A DNA stretch of 6,100 nucleotides from Candidatus Avoscillospira stercoripullorum (GTDB lineage Bacteria; Bacillota; Clostridia; Oscillospirales; Oscillospiraceae), in assembly GCA_018712905.1 (NCBI GenBank), contig DVGD01000122.1:1-6100 (forward strand). The letters are read 5' to 3'. Each line of letters begins with the position of its first letter. Position 1 is the stretch's first letter. The translations under genes and the position numbers were made by a program. Positions 1-6,100 of the stretch are shown piece by piece. Below the pieces are notes generated by a model. That model was not told the origin of the DNA. It made no database searches and saw only the letters and a list, made by a program, of their open reading frames with translations.

Positions 1-2
1 GC

Positions 3-461
3 TACGGCCTGTACTTTGGCACCGAGGGGAAAACCCTGGGGACGGTTCTCAAAAACAGCTGGTATACGGCGGTGGACTTTGTGCGCATCGTGCGTATGAG
101 CCTCCAGGATCTGGTGTCGGGCTGGGTGTCCATCGACGAGATGTCAGGCCCCGTGGGCATCGTCTCGGTCATTGCCCAGACCGGGGAGCAGTCCGAGAGC
201 ACCAAGGCGGCGGCGCTGAACATTGCCTATCTCGCGGCATTTATCGCCGTAAACCTGGCGGTGGTGAATCTCCTGCCCATTCCGGCGCTGGACGGCGGAC
301 GGATTTTCCTGTTGATCGTCACCTGGGTGGTGGAAAAAATCATCCGCCGGAAGATCGACCCCAAGTACGAGGGCTATATCCATGCCGTGGGCATGATCCT
401 GCTGCTGGCATTTTTGGCCTTTATCACATTCAAAGACATTTGGAAATTGATAGGTGCTTGA
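3..461 (+). CDS. rseP: RIP metalloprotease RseP/RasP (site-2 protease, M50 family), 3' part only
   Basis: Partial gene cut by the left window edge; 152 residues remain, ending at TGA 459-461. It is the C-terminal part of an integral-membrane zinc protease that cleaves transmembrane substrates, typically anti-sigma factors and signal-peptide remnants, inside the membrane. Seen here: the post-PDZ motif GPVGI (nt 147-161), then a hydrophobic segment running into NLLPIPALDGGR (nt 267-302). The LDG aspartate of that segment (nt 291-293) is the third zinc ligand in this family. A short basic loop and a final hydrophobic helix (YIHAVGMILLLAFLAFITF) follow. The HExxH motif, the first transmembrane segments and most or all of the PDZ domain lie outside the window. 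An in-frame GTG at 72 is internal, because the frame is open back to the window edge. ispG follows after 1 nt, so the two are very likely in one operon. Family assignment is secure; the natural substrate cannot be read from this fragment. Confidence 0.93.
   Translation, partial: YGLYFGTEGKTLGTVLKNSWYTAVDFVRIVRMSLQDLVSGWVSIDEMSGPVGIVSVIAQTGEQSESTKAAALNIAYLAAFIAVNLAVVNLLPIPALDGGRIFLLIVTWVVEKIIRRKIDPKYEGYIHAVGMILLLAFLAFITFKDIWKLIGA
452..456 (+). promoter_or_regulatory. Ribosome binding site of ispG
   Basis: AGGTG matches part of the Shine-Dalgarno consensus and lies 6 nt before ATG 463. It sits inside the last codons of rseP. This spacing favours ATG 463 over the in-frame GTG at 454, which overlaps the site itself. 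Confidence 0.6.
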
Positions 462-462
462 T

Positions 463-1500
<1,038 letters not shown>

Positions 1501-1556
1501 TGCCTCCCCTTGGTGCACAAGGGGAGGTGGCACGGCGAAGCCGTGACGGAGGGGAT
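1501..1556 (+). repeat. Two-hairpin palindromic intergenic element between ispG and polC
   Basis: Starts directly after the ispG stop. The first hairpin is a perfect 10-bp stem, CCTCCCCTTG (1503-1512) with CAAGGGGAGG (1518-1527), around a 5-nt loop. The second is a perfect 6-bp stem, CACGGC (1531-1536) with GCCGTG (1540-1545), around a GAA loop. GGAGGGG follows at 1548-1554. From memory, this layout (a CCTCCCC palindrome, then GTGGCACGG, a short hairpin and GGAGGGG) resembles a dispersed palindromic repeat common in GC-rich clostridial genomes; copy number cannot be shown from one window. There is no T-tract after either stem, so it is not a standard rho-independent terminator, though the RNA hairpins could stabilise or pause the ispG-polC transcript. 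The stretch 1557-1611 after it shows nothing I recognise. Confidence 0.65.
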
Positions 1557-1613
1557 CAGTAGGGGAAACGGAAGTAGCCCCGCGCATCGCCGGCTCGCAA
1601 CATCTTTCCAAAT

Positions 1614-1619
1614 GAGGAA
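1614..1619 (+). promoter_or_regulatory. Ribosome binding site of polC
   Basis: GAGGAA lies 4 nt before ATG 1624 (AGGA core 5 nt away) and decides the start. The frame is open further upstream, back through the palindromic element, and another ATG at 1612 overlaps the site, but neither has a comparable ribosome binding site. Confidence 0.65.
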
Positions 1620-1623
1620 CACC

Positions 1624-4600
1624 ATGAACGATACTGTATACCTAATGGATCTCTTTTCCGCCTGCCCTCTTTCCGAGGACAGGCGTGCCGTCTTTCAGCA
1701 GGCCAAAGTCCTGGGCGCCGACATTGACCCCGAGGCGCGGCGGGTGGAAGTGCGCCTTTTTGCCCCGACCTACCTCTCCGGCGCACAGCTCAAAGCCCTC
1801 CGGGACGACATTCAGGCCTCCTACGGCCTGGAGGGGCTTGCCTTCCGCTGTACCTTCCCGGAGACGGCGCTGCCCGAGGCCGACCACCGGGACTTCGTGG
1901 ATCTTCTTTGCGGCGTCTACCCGCCTGCCCGCGCCATTCTGGCCGGCAGCCGCTGGGAGATGACCGCCGAGGCCGTGACCGTCCATTTGGTGGCCAACGG
2001 CAAGGAGCAGCTGGAGCCCTACCTCCCGGAGCTCAGCCGCCATTTCCAGAATACCTTTGGCGCCGCGCCGGAGATCACCATCGCCTGCCACAGCGCCCTC
2101 ACCGGGGATGCCCTCTATTCCGAGACGGCGCGAATCCGCGAGGAGGCCATCCGTGCATTGCCCCAGGTGCCGTTTTCGGCGCCCAGCGGTTCTGCACCAT
2201 CGGCCAAGCCCACGGAATCCGGCGATTCCGACTTGATTTTCGGCCGTGCCTTCTATGGAGAGCCCACGGCCATGGCGCAGCTGGAGCTCGACATGTACAA
2301 GGTGGTGGTGAAGGGCGAGGTCTTCGCCGTCAACCACCGGGAGCTCAAAAAGCGCAATGCCTGGATCATCTCCTTTGACGTCACCGACTACACTGGCTCC
2401 GTGCGGATCAACCAGTTCATGGAGCCGGACAAGGCCAAGCCCATTCTTGAGCGCATCAAGCCCGGCATGTGGATTTCCATTCAGGGCAAGATGACCTTTG
2501 ACCGGTATGAAAACGAGATGGTCATGCAGCCCCTGGGCATCATGCTGGCTCAAAAGCCCCAGCGAAAGGACACCGCGGCGGAAAAGCGGGTGGAGCTCCA
2601 TCTCCATACCCGCATGTCCAGCATGGACGCCCTCACCGACGTGGGCAAGGTGGTGGCGCAGGCCGCTGCCTGGGGGCACAAGGCCATCGCCATCACCGAC
2701 CACGGTACCACCCAGTCCTTCCCCGACGCCTTGAAGGCCAGCAAGAACAAGGTGGCCGGTACCGACCAGCCCATCAAGATCCTCTACGGCGTGGAGGCAT
2801 ACTTCGTCAACGATGTGGACGACCGCATTGTGGTTCACGGCAGCCAGGAGCAGCCCCTCACCGGCGCCTTTGTGGCCTTCGACTTAGAGACCACCGGTCT
2901 CTCGGCGCAGAGCGACGTCATCACCGAAATCGGCGCGGTGATCTATCAGAATGGCGAGATTTTAGACCGCTTCCAGTCCTTTGTGAACCCCCACCGTCCC
3001 CTGAGCCAGAAGATCATCGACCTCACCGGCATCACCGATGAGATGCTCGCCGACGCCCCCGATGAGGCCGAGGTCATCCCGGAATTTTTGAAGTTCTGCG
3101 GCGATCTGCCCCTGTCTGCCCACAATGCCGACTTCGACGTGGGCTTTATCCTGGCGGCCTGCCGCCGGCTGGGCATCGAGTACGATCCCACCTATGTGGA
3201 TACCCTGATCCTGGCGCAGAATCTGCTGCCCGACCTCAAAAACCACAAGCTCAACATCGTGGCCGATGCCTTGAGCCTGCCGGAATTCAACCACCACCGC
3301 GCCGTGGACGACGGCGTCACCGTGGCGCATATGCTTCGGCGGTTCTTTGAAATGCTCACGGAGCAAGGGATCGAGAACATCTCCCAGATCAACGAGAAGA
3401 TGGTGGCGCTGCGCTCCGGCAGCCATATCCTCGACCGCCAGGCGCGGCACATGATCCTCTTTGCCAAAAATCAGACCGGCCTTCGCAATCTCTACCGGCT
3501 GGTGTCCTATTCCAACCTCAAATACTTCCGCCGGGTGCCCCGGATCCCCAAGTCCGAGCTCATCCAGTGGCGGGAGGGCATTCTGGTGGGCTCAGCCTGC
3601 GAGGCGGGCGAGCTGTTCCAGGCCATTGTGGCGCACAAGAGCCGGGCAGAGCTATTGCGCATCGCCTCGTTCTACGACTTTCTGGAGATTCAACCCCTGT
3701 GCAACAACGCCTTTATGCTCTCCAAGGGGCTTGCCGAGAGCGAGGAGGAGCTTCGGGAATTCAACCGCACGGTGGTGCGGCTGGGCGCGGAGCTCCATAA
3801 GCCCGTGGTGGCCACCGGCGACGTCCACTTCCAGAACCCCGAGGATGAGATCTACCGCCGCCTGCTGCTTGCCTCCAAGGGCTTTGAGGACTGCGACCGG
3901 CCGCTGCCCCTCTACTTCCGCACCACCGACGAAATGCTCGAGGAATTCTCCTACCTGGGTGCGGAGACGGCCAAGGCCGTGGTGGTGGACAACCCCAATC
4001 TCATTGCCGACATGTGCGACACCATTCGCCCGGTGCCCCACAACCTCTTTGCCCCGTCCATCGAGAACTCCGTGGAGGACTTGAAGCGCCTGGTTTACGG
4101 CAAGATGCACCGGCTCTACGGGGACAACCCGCCGGAGCTCATCACCAAGCGCGTGGAGACGGAGATGCACGACATCATCACCTGTCACTACGACGTGATC
4201 TATATGTCCGCCCAGAAATTGGTGCAGAACTCCCTGGAGCATGGCTACCTGGTGGGCTCCCGCGGCTCCGTGGGCTCGTCCATCGTGGCCTATATGTCGG
4301 GAATCACCGAGGTCAACTCCTTCCCGCCCCACTACCGCTGCCCGGAATGTAAGTACACCACCTTCGAGGTGCCCGCGGGGATCGCCTGCGGCGCGGATCT
4401 TCCCGACGCCTACTGCCCCAAGTGCGGGGCGAAGTTTGCCAAGGAGGGCTTTAACATCCCCTTCGAGACGTTCCTGGGCTTCGGCGGCGACAAGGTGCCC
4501 GATATCGACTTGAACTTCTCCGGCGAATACCAATCCCGCGCCCACGCCTACTGCGTGGAGATGTTCGGCTCCAGCCACGTCTTCCGCGCCGGTACCATCG

Positions 4601-5925
4601 GCACCGTGGCCGAGAAGACGGCCTTCGGCTATGTGAAAAACTACCTCCGGGAGCGGGAGAAAACCGTCCCCAAGGCCGAGGAAAACCGCCTGGCGGCGGG
4701 CTGCGTGGGCGTCAAGCGCACCACCGGCCAGCACCCCGGCGGCTTGGTGGTCATCCCCCAGGAGAATGAGATCTGGGACTTCTGCCCGGTGCAGCATCCG
4801 GCGGACGACCCCCACTCAGACATCATCACCACCCAGTTTGAATACCACTCCATGGAGGAAAACCTCTTAAAGCTCGACATGCTCGGCCACGATGACCCCA
4901 CCATGATCCGCATGATGGAGGACTTGACCGGCGTCAACGCCCAGGAGATCCCCCTGGACGATAAAGACACCATGTCCATCTTCTGCTCCAGCAAGATCCT
5001 GGGCTTTGAGGATGACCCCATCCTCGGCCCCACCGGTGCCTGCGCCATTCCCGAATTTGGCACCAGCTTCGTCCGGGGCATGCTCCTGGACACCAAGCCG
5101 GATAAGTTTGACATCTTGGTGCGTCTTTCCGGCTTCTCCCACGGCACCGACGTGTGGCTGGGCAACGCCAAGGATCTCATCACCTCCGGTACGGCCACGG
5201 TCTCCCAGGCCATCGGCTGCCGCGACGATATCATGCTCTATCTCATCTCCTGCGGCATGCCCGAGAAGCGCTCCTTCAAGATCATGGAGTCGGTGCGAAA
5301 GGGAAGGGGACTTCCCGAGGGCGCCGAGGACGAGATGGTCAAGGCCGGCGTTCCGGCGTGGTACATAGAATCGTGCAAGAAAATTAAGTATCTCTTCCCC
5401 AAGGCCCACGCCGTGGCCTATGTGATGATGGCCTTCCGAATCGCTTGGTTCAAGGTGCACCATCCCCTGGCGTTCTACGCGGCCTACTTCTACCGCCGCA
5501 GCCAGAAGGATGGCTTTGACGCCGCCATGATGACCGGAGGCATAGAGTCGGTGCGGGACAAGATCAAGGAGATTCAGAGCAATCCCGACGCCTCGGGCAA
5601 GGAGGAGGATCTTCTCACCACCCTGGAGGTCTGCTACGAATTCTACCTCCGCGGCTTTTCCTTTGCACCCATTGACATTTATGAATCCGATGCCCTGCGC
5701 TTTAACATCAAGGATGGCAAGCTCCTGCCGCCCTTTGTATCGGTGGCAGGGCTTGGCGAGACGGCGGCGCTGGACATTGCCGAGGGCAGAAAGGGCAAGC
5801 GCTTTATCTCCATCGAGGAGTTCTCCGCCGCCTGCCCCAAGGTCTCCAAGACCCATATTGAAAATCTCCGGGCGGCGGGCGCCTTCCGGGATCTGCCCGA
5901 GACCAGCCAGGTGACGCTTTTCTGA
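1624..5925 (+). CDS. polC: DNA polymerase III PolC-type alpha subunit (with built-in 3'-5' exonuclease)
   Basis: Complete, 1433 aa, close to the roughly 1440 aa usual for Firmicutes PolC. It is the replicative polymerase that extends DNA on the sliding clamp and proofreads with its own exonuclease. Domains seen: N-terminal domain about 1-180; a Ser/Pro/Ala-rich linker about 180-203; OB fold about 227-310 (KGEVFAVNHRELK, FDVTDYTGSVRI); PHP domain from 323 (HLH 326-328, TDHGT around 358-362, E391). The PHP domain is interrupted by a DEDDh exonuclease about 415-590 (FDLETTG with D420 and E422; HNADFD with D505; HHRAVDD with H558 and D563), then resumes (ATGDVHF 730-736). The polymerase core has GSRGSVGSS near 878-886, a zinc motif with Cys906, 909, 931 and 934, and PDIDLNFSGEYQ with catalytic Asp960 and Asp962; Asp1085 in KLDMLGHDD is the likely third carboxylate. 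The protein ends in QVTLF, a typical beta-clamp-binding motif. The inserted exonuclease is normal for PolC. No intein, frameshift or missing catalytic residue is seen. It is probably cotranscribed with ispG. Confidence 0.98.
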   Translation: MNDTVYLMDLFSACPLSEDRRAVFQQAKVLGADIDPEARRVEVRLFAPTYLSGAQLKALRDDIQASYGLEGLAFRCTFPETALPEADHRDFVDLLCGVYPPARAILAGSRWEMTAEAVTVHLVANGKEQLEPYLPELSRHFQNTFGAAPEITIACHSALTGDALYSETARIREEAIRALPQVPFSAPSGSAPSAKPTESGDSDLIFGRAFYGEPTAMAQLELDMYKVVVKGEVFAVNHRELKKRNAWIISFDVTDYTGSVRINQFMEPDKAKPILERIKPGMWISIQGKMTFDRYENEMVMQPLGIMLAQKPQRKDTAAEKRVELHLHTRMSSMDALTDVGKVVAQAAAWGHKAIAITDHGTTQSFPDALKASKNKVAGTDQPIKILYGVEAYFVNDVDDRIVVHGSQEQPLTGAFVAFDLETTGLSAQSDVITEIGAVIYQNGEILDRFQSFVNPHRPLSQKIIDLTGITDEMLADAPDEAEVIPEFLKFCGDLPLSAHNADFDVGFILAACRRLGIEYDPTYVDTLILAQNLLPDLKNHKLNIVADALSLPEFNHHRAVDDGVTVAHMLRRFFEMLTEQGIENISQINEKMVALRSGSHILDRQARHMILFAKNQTGLRNLYRLVSYSNLKYFRRVPRIPKSELIQWREGILVGSACEAGELFQAIVAHKSRAELLRIASFYDFLEIQPLCNNAFMLSKGLAESEEELREFNRTVVRLGAELHKPVVATGDVHFQNPEDEIYRRLLLASKGFEDCDRPLPLYFRTTDEMLEEFSYLGAETAKAVVVDNPNLIADMCDTIRPVPHNLFAPSIENSVEDLKRLVYGKMHRLYGDNPPELITKRVETEMHDIITCHYDVIYMSAQKLVQNSLEHGYLVGSRGSVGSSIVAYMSGITEVNSFPPHYRCPECKYTTFEVPAGIACGADLPDAYCPKCGAKFAKEGFNIPFETFLGFGGDKVPDIDLNFSGEYQSRAHAYCVEMFGSSHVFRAGTIGTVAEKTAFGYVKNYLREREKTVPKAEENRLAAGCVGVKRTTGQHPGGLVVIPQENEIWDFCPVQHPADDPHSDIITTQFEYHSMEENLLKLDMLGHDDPTMIRMMEDLTGVNAQEIPLDDKDTMSIFCSSKILGFEDDPILGPTGACAIPEFGTSFVRGMLLDTKPDKFDILVRLSGFSHGTDVWLGNAKDLITSGTATVSQAIGCRDDIMLYLISCGMPEKRSFKIMESVRKGRGLPEGAEDEMVKAGVPAWYIESCKKIKYLFPKAHAVAYVMMAFRIAWFKVHHPLAFYAAYFYRRSQKDGFDAAMMTGGIESVRDKIKEIQSNPDASGKEEDLLTTLEVCYEFYLRGFSFAPIDIYESDALRFNIKDGKLLPPFVSVAGLGETAALDIAEGRKGKRFISIEEFSAACPKVSKTHIENLRAAGAFRDLPETSQVTLF

Positions 5926-5944
5926 GCGTGGGGCTTTGCCTGTA

Positions 5945-5967
5945 GGGGTCGATCTCCGATCGACCCG
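5945..5967. repeat. Perfect 9-bp palindrome just after polC
   Basis: GGGTCGATC (5946-5954) and GATCGACCC (5958-5966) form a 9-bp perfect stem with a 3-nt loop, 20 nt past the polC stop. The flanking context, TGTAGGG before the stem and CCCG at its end, looks like short dispersed palindromes I recall from clostridial intergenic regions. It would form a stable RNA hairpin at the end of the polC message, but no T-tract follows, so calling it a terminator is not supported. Confidence 0.6.
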
Positions 5968-5968
5968 T

Positions 5969-6000
5969 CAGCGTGTCGAAAAAGTCTTTTCGCCACGCTG
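5969..6000. repeat. Interrupted inverted repeat (7 + 6 bp) downstream of polC
   Basis: CAGCGTG (5969-5975) pairs with CACGCTG (5994-6000). After a single T/C mismatch, CGAAAA (5977-5982) pairs with TTTTCG (5987-5992) around a 4-nt AGTC loop. It follows the previous palindrome after 2 nt. The four T residues lie inside the descending arm, not after it, so it is not a canonical terminator. Confidence 0.55.
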
Positions 6001-6003
6001 TGC

Positions 6004-6037
6004 GGATTTTGAAACTTTCAAAAAAGTTTCAAAATCC
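6004..6037. repeat. Perfect 15-bp AT-rich inverted repeat; possible transcription end signal
   Basis: GGATTTTGAAACTTT (6004-6018) and AAAGTTTCAAAATCC (6023-6037) are exact reverse complements separated by a 4-nt CAAA loop. This is the longest perfect inverted repeat I found in the window, and it is AT-rich in a GC-rich region. The next bases are TGTTTGATTG, only weakly T-rich, so a terminator role is possible but not demonstrated. A repeat-element origin is the alternative. Confidence 0.6.
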
Positions 6038-6052
6038 TGTTTGATTGAACGC

Positions 6053-6075
6053 GCGGTGGGCTTTTTGCCCCCCGC
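6053..6075. repeat. GC-rich hairpin with T5 loop
   Basis: GCGGTGGGC (6053-6061) pairs with GCCCCCCGC (6067-6075) with one T/C mismatch, around a loop of five T. It is the last of four consecutive hairpins after polC. The T-run is in the loop, and the sequence after the stem is ACACACC, so it lacks the usual terminator tail. No gene is recognisable from 5926 to the window end. Confidence 0.4.
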
Positions 6076-6100
6076 ACACACCCCCCGCTGCTCTGTCGCA

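Noticed and set aside
1510..1623. N-terminal extension of polC by 38 residues
   Set aside because: The extension encodes the palindromic element, has no ribosome binding site at its start, and ATG 1624 has GAGGAA upstream and gives the normal PolC length.
1501..1623. Riboswitch or T-box leader before polC
   Set aside because: Only two simple hairpins are visible; no conserved riboswitch core or T-box sequence is recognisable, and there is no terminator/antiterminator pair.
1642..2838. Long antisense open frame (398 codons) inside polC; similar ones at 3652-4815 and 4867-5856
   Set aside because: They lie wholly opposite conserved polC domains, show no recognisable domain, and their composition (rich in His, Gly, Val, Leu) is what GC-biased third positions produce on the opposite strand.
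2860..3400. DnaQ-like exonuclease inside polC as a possible gene fusion or insertion
   Set aside because: An exonuclease inserted in the PHP domain is the standard architecture of PolC.
5946..6075. CRISPR array
   Set aside because: The hairpins differ from one another in sequence and spacing; there are no identical repeats separated by uniform spacers.

Overview
The window carries three genes in a row on the plus strand: the 3' end of a site-2 (RseP/RasP-type) membrane protease gene, a complete ispG (MEP isoprenoid pathway), and a complete polC (Gram-positive replicative DNA polymerase III alpha subunit). PolC-type polymerase is characteristic of Firmicutes and their relatives. The high GC content, strongly GC-biased third codon positions, and the style of the intergenic palindromic repeats suggest a GC-rich clostridium, perhaps of the Oscillospiraceae. 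That family-level placement is inference, not proof.

Layout. Positions 3-461 hold the last 152 codons of rseP, with the third metal-ligand motif and the last two membrane segments. ispG starts 1 nt after the rseP stop (ATG 463) and ends at 1500. A 123-nt gap (1501-1623) follows. Its first part is a two-hairpin palindromic element, and a Shine-Dalgarno site lies at its end. polC runs from ATG 1624 to 5925 (1433 aa) and is intact, with all expected domains and catalytic residues. The remaining 175 nt (5926-6100) contain no recognisable gene but hold four consecutive hairpin-forming inverted repeats.

How the genes relate. The order is the familiar Firmicutes envelope/isoprenoid/replication cluster, in which uppS, cdsA, dxr, rseP and ispG (often with proS) precede polC. 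IspG makes the isoprenoid precursor HMBPP, which feeds undecaprenyl phosphate synthesis. RseP performs intramembrane proteolysis. PolC copies the chromosome. The tight rseP-ispG junction suggests co-transcription and translational coupling. polC probably belongs to the same transcript, but the palindromic element in front of it could alter its expression.

I see no undescribed biological system here. The coding part is conserved core genome. The points worth a second look are the palindromic repeats on both sides of polC and the fact that ispG and polC share one reading frame separated only by the ispG stop codon.
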